Assembly (NCBI RefSeq): GCF_018271995.1
Contig: NZ_JAGUCO010000030.1
Location: 1 to 57,632, forward strand
Source of the DNA: Carboxylicivirga linearis
GTDB taxonomy: Bacteria; Bacteroidota; Bacteroidia; Bacteroidales; Marinilabiliaceae
Length of the DNA: 57,632 bases
Direction: 5' to 3'
Part shown: piece by piece, positions 26,636 to 35,726 of the stretch
Layout: each line of letters begins with the position of its first letter
Numbering within the stretch: the first letter of the stretch is position 1
Translations under genes and position numbers: made by a program
The notes under the pieces: model-generated
The model's input: only the letters and a program-made list of their open reading frames with translations
Told to the model about the DNA's origin: nothing
The model's database searches: none

Positions 26636-27607
26636 TTAAACTGTTAAGATTAAATCCAACTCATTAATCAATAAAGTCAGATTTGGATTACTGGATTCCA
26701 TCTTCCTTAACTTTTCAGAAGGGCTCTTGTCAAGCTCCTGCCTTTTTATCTCAATAATCAAATCGACAATATCATCACCATCAGGAAGGGAAGTTCTTTC
26801 AAGGGTATCATTCACTGCCACTGTAAAGCATGCTTTATCTGCAATTTCTTTCCATTTGCTAAAAGCCCTTCCCTTATCAGGAAACAGAGTTACATTGTAT
26901 AATTTTAGCGCATTAAGCTTTTCGACATTAAGCATTGTCACACTGCCTACAGCAAGCCAATTATATTGCGGAAAGTAGAGAGCACCCAATATCGCATTTT
27001 TTTCACCTTCAGCAATAGCAACTGGTGTCTTTGTATCCACTAACAAATGTGCTCCAAAATACAGCTGCTTAAGGTTAAAATTCTTGTAACGTGAATGAAC
27101 CCAATCAATATCAGAAGTTCGCTTTAATGTTAAACGATCGTACTGCATTATCTTACCGGTTCTTACCTCACCTTTGAGACTGACCTGCCAAAAAATAACT
27201 TTTCCGCCCTTTGCTGTACCTACACAATACTTTTTAAGAACTGCATTGACCTTTTCTTTAGGAAAGTATTTATAAAGTCCTAACGCAAAATTATTGATTT
27301 CATATAGTCGAAGCGTTGCAATGAAATCATTTTTGTCTATGGTTGATGGCTTAACAACCTTTTTCTTTGGTTTATAATCAAAAAAGAAATCATTTTGTTG
27401 CTTATAACCAGTGCGCTCAAAATACATTTTTGGAGTATAGTGATAGGAACATTTTTCCTCCCTACTGCATCTTCCTACATAATCCGCCAGGTGTTGTTTC
27501 GTTTGATTATCTATGTAGCGGGTAAAGGTTTTCTTGCTACAATCAGGACAGAAATACCTTGATCTCATACCTGTATATTTCTCTAATGTATATCTGAAAT
27601 CCTTCAT
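26636..27607 (-). CDS. DUF6371/toprim-like primase-type protein
   Basis: A 323-residue protein. An N-terminal CHC2-like zinc ribbon (RYFCPDCSKKTFTRY ... CSREEKCSYH) is followed by a toprim-like segment: VAIAEGEKNAILGALY supplies the acidic Glu, and VTLFPDKGRAFSKW the DxD-like turn. This is the DUF6371 architecture found next to DUF3987 in Bacteroidota elements and resembles truncated DnaG primases. A close paralogue lies at 54385-55362. It probably takes part in replication or mobilisation of the element. Confidence 0.8.
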   Translation of the reverse strand: MKDFRYTLEKYTGMRSRYFCPDCSKKTFTRYIDNQTKQHLADYVGRCSREEKCSYHYTPKMYFERTGYKQQNDFFFDYKPKKKVVKPSTIDKNDFIATLRLYEINNFALGLYKYFPKEKVNAVLKKYCVGTAKGGKVIFWQVSLKGEVRTGKIMQYDRLTLKRTSDIDWVHSRYKNFNLKQLYFGAHLLVDTKTPVAIAEGEKNAILGALYFPQYNWLAVGSVTMLNVEKLNALKLYNVTLFPDKGRAFSKWKEIADKACFTVAVNDTLERTSLPDGDDIVDLIIEIKRQELDKSPSEKLRKMESSNPNLTLLINELDLILTV

Positions 27608-27765
27608 TTTGATTCTATTGGTGGAATTAGTGGAAAAGTGGAATAAACAAGATAATCACCCCTTTACAAGTCCACCCTTGTCCACTTTGTCCACTTCTCG
27701 TCCACTCCAAAACATCATTTAACCTCCTGTAAAAGAGATTTTATCCAGTTTTCCACTAATTCCGT

Positions 27766-29079
27766 TTAATCACCATAGACTTTACTTCGATATTGCCCCT
27801 TTCCTAACTCCTGAGTCAATTTACCAATAGAGAGTAACTCATAGCTTCTTGATTTTCCAATGCTATGAATTTGCTTAGCTTTTTCGATAAATTCCCTACT
27901 TGAAAAGGTTTCCTTTCCTATTGCTTTAAGTATCGCATATACTTTACCGTTTGGGGTGTTTGACTCATATGATTTCTCCATGATGTCATTAATTTTTAAA
28001 GCATTTTCAAAGAAGTAGTTCTTCAGCATTATGGCACGCTTCATACTGTCTTCTGAGATATCTTTGACTGGTTTAGAGTTAAAAAAGCAATGGGTTACCT
28101 CTAAAATAAGGGCGAACCGCAACATATAACGATCCAGTTTGGACAGTATTCCAGAAACATTGCTATCCTTATTTGATGGCTCAACATGGCTATTACGTTC
28201 TTGATCAAAAAGCCTACTCGCTTCTGGAGAAAGTCCAATTTCTTCATAATTATGACGCCCAAGCATATTTTCAAGAAAATCATGCATTTTGCTTATATAA
28301 ACAGAAATCGTGTGCTCATTAACCGGAGTTTCAGACACAAATCGTTTCTCCATCTTAAGCGGCACTACAAATAGCATGCGTTCAAAAAAGCCATCTTTCG
28401 TGTCTTTAGACTTCAAAGAAGCTATCACATCATCCTGTATCCCCCCAACAATATTTATACACGGTTTGTCAATCGAAGCGCTTTCCGCATCTTTTCTATC
28501 TGACGAAATAGGAGCTCCATCCCATAGCGATAAGTAACTGCTGCGGCGAGATGATCCGTTATATCCAACCAAACCGTCAACAAATGTTTTAAATTCATCT
28601 GGTTTAATAGTGATTCCGTGTGGATTATCCTTATGCATTTTGAGCAACGACTCAAAAGTTGGCTCTGTAGAATAGAGTTTTTTCTTTAATGGCTTAGGAT
28701 CTCCTAAACCAGGATCATAACTGTTCATGGCTTCTTCATACTCACGGTTTAATTCCGACTGCTTGTTAGTGATTGCCTTGTAGGCAACCTTTTGAGGAGC
28801 ACTTTTATTTTGCCCATTTCTTCCAACCATCACAATCCACAGAGAAGGGTTTTCACTCCATGTAATATCTTTTCTAACATGAAATTTGTTACCAATTGAT
28901 GAGGCCAAAGCTGAAAGAGCTGCCCCAGATATATAATCCATATTAAAACTTGAGTTTTCATATAATTCTAAGATCGCTTCCTGAATAAAATCAGGAAGGA
29001 TTTCAACCGGAAATTTTGAAATCAGTTTCCTTTTAATTTGCGAATTAGCTTCCCGAAGGCTGAACATTTCCTTTTCCAT
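27766..29079 (-). CDS. DUF3987 primase-helicase-like ATPase
   Basis: A 437-residue protein with the DUF3987 layout: FPVEILPDFIQEAI start, GRNGQNKSAPQ (P-loop-like), IKPDEFKTFVDGL (Walker B-like), SSYLSLWDGAPIS, CINIVGGIQDDVI (sensor) and an alpha-helical C-terminus. Family members occur in integrative elements with primase-like partners. The start overlaps the DUF3853 stop (TAATG). The paralogue is at 55627-57000. Confidence 0.85.
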   Translation of the reverse strand: MEKEMFSLREANSQIKRKLISKFPVEILPDFIQEAILELYENSSFNMDYISGAALSALASSIGNKFHVRKDITWSENPSLWIVMVGRNGQNKSAPQKVAYKAITNKQSELNREYEEAMNSYDPGLGDPKPLKKKLYSTEPTFESLLKMHKDNPHGITIKPDEFKTFVDGLVGYNGSSRRSSYLSLWDGAPISSDRKDAESASIDKPCINIVGGIQDDVIASLKSKDTKDGFFERMLFVVPLKMEKRFVSETPVNEHTISVYISKMHDFLENMLGRHNYEEIGLSPEASRLFDQERNSHVEPSNKDSNVSGILSKLDRYMLRFALILEVTHCFFNSKPVKDISEDSMKRAIMLKNYFFENALKINDIMEKSYESNTPNGKVYAILKAIGKETFSSREFIEKAKQIHSIGKSRSYELLSIGKLTQELGKGQYRSKVYGD

Positions 29080-29372
29080 TACACCCCCCTCCCCGATCTA
29101 GCGAAAAGCTCACGAGCCATTTCAACATCAACAATAATTTTGCGTCCATACTGCGTTATGGCTTCTTTTAAAATACCGTCCTTATACTTTTGCGCAGTCG
29201 CATGCGAAACATTAAACTCTTCTCGGATGCCTTTTAATCCAAATGCGTATTTTTTATCCGAATAATCCTTGTGAATAGGCTGTTCCTTTGGTAATAGCAC
29301 TTGTTGTATTACGTCCAACAATTGTCCTACATTTAAATCTCGAACTGGTGTTTTGTCGTTTATTAAATTCAT
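29079..29372 (-). CDS. DUF3853 helix-turn-helix protein
   Basis: A 97-residue protein. KYAFGLKGIREEFNVSHATAQKYKDG is a winged or MerR-like helix-turn-helix, followed by QYGRKIIVDVEMARELF, the DUF3853 signature. Such proteins often act as excisionase-like or copy-control factors at the head of DUF3987 operons. Translation of the next gene is coupled through TAATG. No clear promoter is assigned; the 5' region 29373-29760 is long. Confidence 0.8.
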   Translation of the reverse strand: MNLINDKTPVRDLNVGQLLDVIQQVLLPKEQPIHKDYSDKKYAFGLKGIREEFNVSHATAQKYKDGILKEAITQYGRKIIVDVEMARELFARSGRGV

Positions 29373-29760
29373 TGTGATTAACTTTAAAATGAAAAAATAA
29401 GCGACTAGCTAGTCTTTGTTAAATCAAATTTGACATTGCGAAAATGCCTAGAAGTTCAATAAAGTTTAAGTAAAATGGCTATAGTTTAGCACCATACTTA
29501 ATAGTTCAAATGGTAGGTAAAATGGTATAAGTGGTGGGCAAAACAAAAACAACATACTCTTAAATCATTAATTACATGCACCTTATATCATTTTAGGTAT
29601 TATGCTATTTTTTTCACAAGTGGGTGGGATGATTCTCGATTATATCCGGATTCAACGCCCCAATTAAAACAGTCCCATTTTATTTTTGAAGTGGTTTAAA
29701 ATAGTTGAGAATGAAATTATACAGAATTTTCCATCTGTTCTGATAACGATTTTGAGTCTA
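29373..29760. other. Intergenic regulatory region of the DUF3853 operon
   Basis: About 390 bases with a GACTAGCTAGTC palindrome at 29403-29414, close to the DUF3853 start and a possible operator. No gene is supported. Confidence 0.4.
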
Positions 29761-30852
29761 CTAAGTAGTTGTATTTTCCGAATCAAGAACTTTTTGCATC
29801 CCATCTTGAAACTTTGGATAAGAGTTTGTTCTTACTTTATGCTTTGCTTTTAGCGGTTCTAACTCTCCTTTATCATTATATATCATAAAACATTTGTTAA
29901 AATAAGCATTGCTCCATTTCAGCAAATCTTTAAATATTCGAGCTTTTTGATGAGATGCATCCCATAAAACACGTTCTGTTTCAGCTACTGGTAACTTTTT
30001 ATTCTTTATTATATTGACAATAATATTTCTATCTACACCAACTAACACCCTCTCTTTTACTAAAAAATCAAATATCTTGTCAATAGTTGCATCTTTTAAC
30101 GCATTTGGCTCTTTATAATTCTCAAGAAACTTAATATTATACTCATTTTTTTCAATTAGATGAAAATTGAGCTGCATTACCTCCCATTCATCTTCATCAA
30201 AATCATCTTCATCTAATTTAGCTCCTATTTCAATAATGCCTTTCACAAAGGTTACTGGATGAACCTCCAACAATATTTGCTCCAATGTTTCTTTCTCATT
30301 AAGAGAGTTAAAACCATGTAATTTTAGTTCCTGTATATGATTTATTGCTTGTTCATATCTTACACTCCCCTTATACAAGGTTAAAAGTTCAAAACCTGAA
30401 AGTTGCTCATTGGGTTCTTTTTTCAGAAATAATTCGCAGAACTTATTAATGTCATTAATCTGTTTTTCAATTATCTCAGTCAGATCTGCGATTACATTGT
30501 ATTCGTATATATCTATTACATTTTCTGCACTTTCGGTAAGTAGAGCATGCGACCATTTTAGCAATACATAATCATACGTAGATTCTAACTCAATTATTAT
30601 TTGATTATCAAAGTTAACAGACATAGATTTAATTGTCTTAAGCAACATATAAATATCTGTATTCTTTAAAGTTTCAATGTTTCGAATAGTAGACTCATTG
30701 ATTTCAATCACCTTAGCTTCTCCAAATTGCAATTGATTTGATATTTCAGCTACGGTATTGGTTATTAAGTTGGAGTTGGCCTGTAATTTTTTTAATAATT
30801 CTAACATGTACCAGTTTGATTGTTTTATTGCATGATATGTGAAATTGATCAA
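29761..30852 (-). CDS. Hypothetical protein, island gene
   Basis: A 363-residue, mostly helical acidic protein. No motif is recognised, apart from an acidic DEDDFDEDEWE stretch near residue 215 and a C-terminal basic segment (KAKHKVRTNSYPKFQDG). It lies 7 bp downstream of a small acidic gene and is likely co-transcribed with it and the integrase. Genes of this kind accompany integrases in Bacteroidota islands; function is unknown. Confidence 0.7.
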   Translation of the reverse strand: MINFTYHAIKQSNWYMLELLKKLQANSNLITNTVAEISNQLQFGEAKVIEINESTIRNIETLKNTDIYMLLKTIKSMSVNFDNQIIIELESTYDYVLLKWSHALLTESAENVIDIYEYNVIADLTEIIEKQINDINKFCELFLKKEPNEQLSGFELLTLYKGSVRYEQAINHIQELKLHGFNSLNEKETLEQILLEVHPVTFVKGIIEIGAKLDEDDFDEDEWEVMQLNFHLIEKNEYNIKFLENYKEPNALKDATIDKIFDFLVKERVLVGVDRNIIVNIIKNKKLPVAETERVLWDASHQKARIFKDLLKWSNAYFNKCFMIYNDKGELEPLKAKHKVRTNSYPKFQDGMQKVLDSENTTT

Positions 30853-30859
30853 CGATAAG

Positions 30860-31012
30860 CTAATCTAATGAGATATTTTCCAGCAAATCAAGGTTATCTT
30901 CGAGCGCAGCGGATTCTGCATCCAAGATATCTTGCATCTCATTTAAATCTAATTTGATTTCAACAATATCATCTTCAATTATAAAGTCGTCAAATTCCTC
31001 AGTCAAATTCAT
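30860..31012 (-). CDS. Small acidic protein (50 aa)
   Basis: The frame from ATG 31012 encodes MNLTEEFDDFIIEDDIVEIK and continues to LENISLD; about a third of residues are Asp or Glu. It sits between the integrase (10 bp away) and the 363-residue protein (7 bp away), all minus strand. It could be a DNA-mimic-like or recombination accessory factor, but nothing proves this. It is easy to miss because of its length. Confidence 0.6.
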   Translation of the reverse strand: MNLTEEFDDFIIEDDIVEIKLDLNEMQDILDAESAALEDNLDLLENISLD

Positions 31013-31021
31013 AAGTGATTA

Positions 31022-32299
31022 TTAAAAATTAATAAATCTATCCACCATATTATCAACATCCTTACTCACTATATCAATATACGGTTGCATTGCCTTATAA
31101 TCAGAGTGACCAGTAATTTTCATTACTGCATGCGCTGGCATGCCATTTAAAAGCGCATTACAAATAAATGTTCGTCTTCCTGTATGAGTACCTACTAAAC
31201 TATATTTGGGGTAAGTGTTTTCGATTCGTTTATTTCCTATAAATTCAACAATCTTAGTAGGGGTGTCTATTCCTGCAAATTCGCATAAATCTTTTAAGTA
31301 ATCATTCATTTTTTGATTTGAAATGACTGGTAAAGCTTTATGATCTTTAAAGGGTGCAGTTTTATACTTATCAATAATAGATTTTGCTTTATCATTGAGC
31401 TTGATCCCTAGATTATCAACTGTTTTAACCGTAATCACTGAGATTTTTCCATTTACAATATCATATGTCTTAAGCTGTTTAGCATCAGAGTAACGTAAGG
31501 AAGTGTAACAACAAAACAAAAATACATCTCTTACTCTATCTAGGTAGCTCTTGGAAGCTGGAATTTTATAATTTCGTAGTTTATCCAACTCTTCCTTAGT
31601 CAAATAAACAACTTGATTATCAGCAGTCTTCAATTTCGGATTAAAGGATTTGTATGCAATATTTGAGGTATATCCCATTTCAACTGCCCAATTTAAAAAC
31701 CACTTTAAATAACCCAATTGCTTTTTAATGGTTCTGTTTTTCATCTTTGCTTTCAAAAGCAAATACTCAACAATATCCATTAGTTTATCAGAATGAAGCC
31801 TGTCTAGATGCAAGTTTTTATCAAACTTTACAAGGTGCTTCCCAAGAGACTTAAACTTAGTATAAGTGGCATCTGTCCAATTGTTTTGTTTTCCTCTTTC
31901 TATCTGAAACCGTTCCCATAATTCGAAAAAAGTATGTTCTTTTATTGGCTCCTGGTGTAAAACGTGCTTTTTTCTAGCAAACTGCTCGGCAAATTCTATT
32001 TTCAAATTTTCCAGATCAATTTCAGTTTTCTCAAGTTGATGCCTCAATGAAAAATTATCCAAGAAACTTTTTTGTAACGCAAGATTTGAGTTAATGATAT
32101 TATATGGTTCCTTCTGCTTATTAAAGAATCCTTGTTTGACAACTTGCCCTGATTCATCCCAAGCATTGGTATCAATCCTGTAACCAGTGGATAATGTTAT
32201 TCGTTGACCATTGTGATTAACAGTTATTCTAATAGGGACATTATCTTTAATTAGCTCGCCTAGCTTCTTTCGCTTTTCTAATGAAAGTTTGTATCTCAT
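31022..32299 (-). CDS. Tyrosine integrase of the tRNA-Ser island
   Basis: A 425-residue integrase from ATG 32299 (MRYKLSLEKRKKLG). A longer in-frame start at 32353 would run through the arm repeats. It contains an arm-binding N-terminus (IRITVNHNGQRITLSTGY), a core-binding SAM-like domain, and a catalytic domain with SLRYSD (Arg), HTGRRTF (HxxR), TGHSD (His) and MQPYIDI (Tyr). This is the Bacteroidota phage_int_SAM_5/integrase type. It lies beside the right attachment site, so it should be what integrates the island at tRNA-Ser. All active-site residues are present. Confidence 0.92.
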   Translation of the reverse strand: MRYKLSLEKRKKLGELIKDNVPIRITVNHNGQRITLSTGYRIDTNAWDESGQVVKQGFFNKQKEPYNIINSNLALQKSFLDNFSLRHQLEKTEIDLENLKIEFAEQFARKKHVLHQEPIKEHTFFELWERFQIERGKQNNWTDATYTKFKSLGKHLVKFDKNLHLDRLHSDKLMDIVEYLLLKAKMKNRTIKKQLGYLKWFLNWAVEMGYTSNIAYKSFNPKLKTADNQVVYLTKEELDKLRNYKIPASKSYLDRVRDVFLFCCYTSLRYSDAKQLKTYDIVNGKISVITVKTVDNLGIKLNDKAKSIIDKYKTAPFKDHKALPVISNQKMNDYLKDLCEFAGIDTPTKIVEFIGNKRIENTYPKYSLVGTHTGRRTFICNALLNGMPAHAVMKITGHSDYKAMQPYIDIVSKDVDNMVDRFINF

Positions 32300-32301
32300 T
32301 T

Positions 32302-32338
32302 CTGCGTGTAAAATTATTACACGCAATTTTACACGCAT
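32302..32338 (-). repeat. Right arm-type repeats at the integrase promoter
   Basis: An inverted TGCGTGTAA copy (32303-32311) is followed by the same 22-bp double repeat as at 128-149 (32317-32338). Position just upstream of the integrase ATG suggests both integrase binding and autoregulation. Confidence 0.6.
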
Positions 32339-32446
32339 TTTTCGATATATCAAAACGTATTTTAATAAACTTTAATAAATTAAATATTCTACAAAAACCG
32401 CTATTTAAGCCTTACAGAAGTATGTATTAAATTGACATAAATTATA

Positions 32447-32469
32447 GGTTCGAGAGCCTCTCTCTCCGC
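32447..32469 (+). repeat. attR: partial tRNA-Ser tail
   Basis: GGTTCGAGAG followed by the 13 bases CCTCTCTCTCCGC, matching the end of tRNA-Ser (73-95). There is no tRNA body, so this is the displaced copy made by integration. Confidence 0.75.
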
Positions 32470-32494
32470 TGAAAGCGAAAGCAATTTAAAGTAA

Positions 32495-32526
32495 AACCCT
32501 GTAAGTCAAGACTTACAGGGTTTTTT
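32495..32526 (+). terminator. Rho-independent terminator
   Basis: A perfect 13-bp stem AACCCTGTAAGTC/GACTTACAGGGTT with an AA loop, followed by T-rich sequence. It may be the original tRNA-Ser terminator, displaced by the island. Confidence 0.8.
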
Positions 32527-32716
32527 AATGCGCAATATTTTGCAAAAAGAAGCAAAAAAACGCAGTTTTTCGGTGGATTTCTGGTGGACTAAAAAAGTCC
32601 TCATTTTAGTCCACCAGAAACGGTTAAAAAAGCTCTGTATTACGCTGTATTGCTCGGTTTTAGATTACATCAAAATGAACTCATAAAAATAATTTTAACA
32701 TCAAAAATTTATTATT

Positions 32717-33931
32717 ATGAGTGGACTTGAGACCATCAAAATCAACTTCTTCATAAAGAAGACAAAATTGCTTAAAAACGGAGAAGCTCCAATCTTCGTT
32801 CGAATCATTATCAACAAGGAAAGAGACGAGTATGGCTTAAAGCAAAGTATTCTGCCTAAACAGTGGAATGAATCCAAACAATTCGTAAAAGGTAATTCTG
32901 ATCAGGCTGAGAAAATCAATCAGCTCATTGAACTTCACAGAACAAAAATCCAATCATATTTTAATTTTATGACTATGGATAACCAACCTATTAATCCAAG
33001 AATTCTCAAAGAAAAGATGGTTGGTAAAAAAGAAACCAGACGTACTATCCTGAAAGTTTTCCAGGAACACAATGATAATGCAAGAAAACTAATCGGTATT
33101 GACTTCGCCCCTGATACTATTCAACGATACGAAACCTGCTATATGCACACCAAAGACTTTATACGTTGGCAATACAAACGTGAAGATATTGCGTTAGAAG
33201 ATCTGAACCATCAATTCGTACGTAATTATGAGCTATATCTAAAAACCGAACGTAAATGCGCTCATAATACTGCCATTAAGTATTTAAAGAACTTTAAGAA
33301 GATAGTCAGAATTGCCCTGGCTAACGGCTGGATGAAGAAAGATCCATTTGCGACCATCAAATTTAAATTAAAACCTGTTGATGCTATTTATCTAACTAAA
33401 GAAGAACTGGATACCTTAATAAAAAAGAATATTAGTATGGCGCGATTAAGACAGGTACGTGATGTTTTTGTTTTCTGCTGCTTTACAGGATTAGCCTTCT
33501 CTGATGTAAAATCATTAAAAAGACAACACATCACAACCGATGCAAACGGAATTACCTGGATTCATAAAAAACGTACTAAAACAGATCAAATGAGTACCAT
33601 CTTTGTAATTGAAGCTGCTAAAAAATTAATGGCTAAATATAAAAACGAACCGGAACTTATTGAAAAGGATGCTGTCCTACCTGTATTGAGCAATCAAAAA
33701 ATGAATGCATATTTGAAAGAAATCGGAACTATCTGCGGTATAGATAAACCTATATCAACACATACAGCCAGACATACCTTTGCGACTACAGTTGCTTTAG
33801 AAAACAACATGCCTCTTGAAGTTGTATCAAAGACTTTAGGTCATTCCAGCACAAAAATGACTCAGCGCTATGCCAGAACGACAGAGGCTTTGATTAGTAA
33901 GAATATGGAGAAGATTGCGAATTTGTATTAA
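32717..33931 (+). CDS. Second tyrosine recombinase
   Basis: A 404-residue Bacteroidota-type integrase. The arm-binding N-terminus (INFFIKKTKLLKNGEAPIFVRI) is followed by a core-binding domain and catalytic residues in TGLAFSDV (the usual Arg is replaced here by Ala-Phe; see the findings), HTARHTF (HxxR), LGHSST (His) and MTQRYAR (Tyr). It starts 248 bp after attR and reads away from it. It likely belongs to another element integrated at the same tRNA, or to an older remnant. Confidence 0.85.
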   Translation: MSGLETIKINFFIKKTKLLKNGEAPIFVRIIINKERDEYGLKQSILPKQWNESKQFVKGNSDQAEKINQLIELHRTKIQSYFNFMTMDNQPINPRILKEKMVGKKETRRTILKVFQEHNDNARKLIGIDFAPDTIQRYETCYMHTKDFIRWQYKREDIALEDLNHQFVRNYELYLKTERKCAHNTAIKYLKNFKKIVRIALANGWMKKDPFATIKFKLKPVDAIYLTKEELDTLIKKNISMARLRQVRDVFVFCCFTGLAFSDVKSLKRQHITTDANGITWIHKKRTKTDQMSTIFVIEAAKKLMAKYKNEPELIEKDAVLPVLSNQKMNAYLKEIGTICGIDKPISTHTARHTFATTVALENNMPLEVVSKTLGHSSTKMTQRYARTTEALISKNMEKIANLY

Positions 33932-33946
33932 AAACAAATAGGCTTA

Positions 33947-33977
33947 GAGCAAATATCGCGATATGCGATATTTGCTC
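33947..33977. terminator. Bidirectional-looking hairpin
   Basis: A perfect 13-bp stem GAGCAAATATCGC/GCGATATTTGCTC with a GATAT loop, between the convergent recombinase and hipA genes. No long T run follows, so termination strength is uncertain. Confidence 0.6.
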
Positions 33978-34013
33978 AAGACTTATATTTAAATTTCATG
34001 CTAATAAAGGTCG

Positions 34014-35249
34014 TTAATTAATTTGATTCACTCCATTAATTGCCTTTTGGATCGTTATAATAGCATTTTGTGACACGCCACACTCTTTAGCTATTGAGTC
34101 CCAATGAGAAACTGCATCTTGCACTTCTTCCAATATCAGCTCCGGTTTCTTTATTCCAAAATGTAAGCCTAACTCCAACAAATGTTTCCTTCTCGGATTC
34201 TTACTCTCTCCTGCAACCATTGTGCTATGAAAACCATATGCTGAATTTGAAAAAGTGAGATCATATACAGGTGCAAAACTCCAATTACCTTTGACATCCA
34301 TTAAAAAAGAGAAGTTCTTACTATGATCATCCCGATTGTGAGCAAACACATTAAAAGCTGCCAGACGTAATACTTTTTCGTATGCTTTCACATGTTTTTC
34401 AAGTTGAAAGGCACAATCCATTAAATGACCATAATCCATGGTGCTCATTCTAAAATTATCATGCATCAATCCACTTGCAGTATGCATGTGAATTCTTTTC
34501 TCTTTTATTCTGTCAAAGCGTTTTGTACCAAAGTATGTTTGTCCCGAGCGTCCTGTGAATAGTTTACAATCGCTCATTACCAATCCGGCTTTTAAAGCCA
34601 TCTTATGGTAAGCGTATTCAATATTGGCAATCTCTTTAGGATCAGACGACGATGGAAATTTAATAAGCCAATCTTCAAAACCATCTGCCAGCTTTTGTTG
34701 ACCATGCATTAATTCTTTGGTGACATTATTATACCCAACAAATATTTTAGGACGTGCTCCACCGGAAGAACCACCTAAAGTAAATAGCTCTTCAATTATA
34801 TCAGAATCGCTTCCTTTCAAAACATGATCCATTTCCCGGGCTATCATATCCAGTTCAATTTCAGACGAAATTGAAATATCTTCCTCGAACTTTGGTCTGT
34901 AACATAAAGCACCCATACCCTTATCACCAACGTAAGCTAATCGATCCAATGGAGTTATATTTTGCATACTTACTCCCTTCGACGCAAGGGAACGATCTAA
35001 CAACAACCTTCCCCAACCATCAGGTAACGAATCGTTAAAAACACCATATAGCCCATCAAAAGGTTCTGAACCGGCGGAATTGATTTCATTATTATAAGGC
35101 AGCTTAATTGGTGAAATATTGAGACCACATTTCAAAAAATCAGCATTATAGCGAAAGTAGATTGTTCGATTATCCCTTACCATTTCCCCTACCTCATAAC
35201 TTTGGCCTTCAAGCTCCAAAGACACTAAAATATTTGTGATATTTTCCAT
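34014..35249 (-). CDS. hipA: HipA-type serine/threonine kinase toxin
   Basis: A 411-residue HipA homologue. The N-terminal HipA_N region (SGSEPF-like AGSEPFDGLYGVFNDSLPDGWGRLLL) is followed by the kinase C-domain, with LGGSSGGARPKIFVG as the phosphate-binding/Ser loop and NRDDHSKNFSFLMD as the catalytic loop (HNRDDHxKN). DLTFSN is the metal-binding aspartate. HipA kinases phosphorylate aminoacyl-tRNA synthetases and cause dormancy. It lies downstream of hipB with a 17-bp gap, the usual order. Confidence 0.9.
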   Translation of the reverse strand: MENITNILVSLELEGQSYEVGEMVRDNRTIYFRYNADFLKCGLNISPIKLPYNNEINSAGSEPFDGLYGVFNDSLPDGWGRLLLDRSLASKGVSMQNITPLDRLAYVGDKGMGALCYRPKFEEDISISSEIELDMIAREMDHVLKGSDSDIIEELFTLGGSSGGARPKIFVGYNNVTKELMHGQQKLADGFEDWLIKFPSSSDPKEIANIEYAYHKMALKAGLVMSDCKLFTGRSGQTYFGTKRFDRIKEKRIHMHTASGLMHDNFRMSTMDYGHLMDCAFQLEKHVKAYEKVLRLAAFNVFAHNRDDHSKNFSFLMDVKGNWSFAPVYDLTFSNSAYGFHSTMVAGESKNPRRKHLLELGLHFGIKKPELILEEVQDAVSHWDSIAKECGVSQNAIITIQKAINGVNQIN

Positions 35250-35266
35250 AACAATTTCTTTACCTA

Positions 35267-35542
35267 CTATTTAGTCGAAAAAAGATCCTCAATATTGCCT
35301 AAGTCTTCTTTGGGTTGGAAAACTAGTTTAAAATCTTCCAGTCTATCAAGAAGGTGAGCTAACTTAAGCAATGATTCCAAAGATATTTGTCCGGTAGTTT
35401 CAAAACGTTTTAAGCTACCTAAAGAGACACCAGATCTCTCTGCCATATCTGATTGTGATAACTTTAATTGTTTACGCAAGGCTTTGTGGCGTTTGGCCAA
35501 TTCCTTACCAATTTCATAAGGTGTTGGGTTAATTGAGTACAT
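35267..35542 (-). CDS. hipB: HipB-type antitoxin
   Basis: A 91-residue Xre helix-turn-helix protein (LRKQLKLSQSDMAERSGVSLGSLKRFETTG). It neutralises HipA and represses the operon. The 5' region has TTAGCTAATAT repeats on both sides of the start (35540-35600, for example AGCTAATATTTTAGTC and TTAGCTAATATA) that look like the operator. Confidence 0.88.
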   Translation of the reverse strand: MYSINPTPYEIGKELAKRHKALRKQLKLSQSDMAERSGVSLGSLKRFETTGQISLESLLKLAHLLDRLEDFKLVFQPKEDLGNIEDLFSTK

Positions 35543-35726
35543 ATAGCTAATATTTTAGTCAAATATAACCTCTTTTTCATTATTTAGCTAATATATTAAC
35601 CACTATATTACAAAATAACATTTATCACTCGATTATATAAGTTGGAGGCCGTAGTCCTAAACTAAAAATTTGCTTTTATAGAGATAGATATCATTTTCTT
35701 TGTAATGATTAGCTATCTAAAACTTA

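Larger units (their letters stand above)
95..32469. mobile_element. tRNA-Ser genomic island carrying an integron-like array
   Basis: The left edge is the tRNA-Ser 3' end and the right edge is an imperfect copy of it (20 of 23 positions agree, the last 13 exactly). A tyrosine integrase is encoded at the right end, reading inward (31022-32299). An identical 22-bp sequence with two TTACACGCA-type repeats lies just inside both ends (128-149 and 32317-32338), as expected for integrase arm sites. The cargo is a cassette array with a defence operon, two group II introns, an IS91 remnant, and a DUF6371/DUF3987/DUF3853 module. No conjugation genes are visible, so the island is integrative and at most mobilisable. 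Confidence 0.8.
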
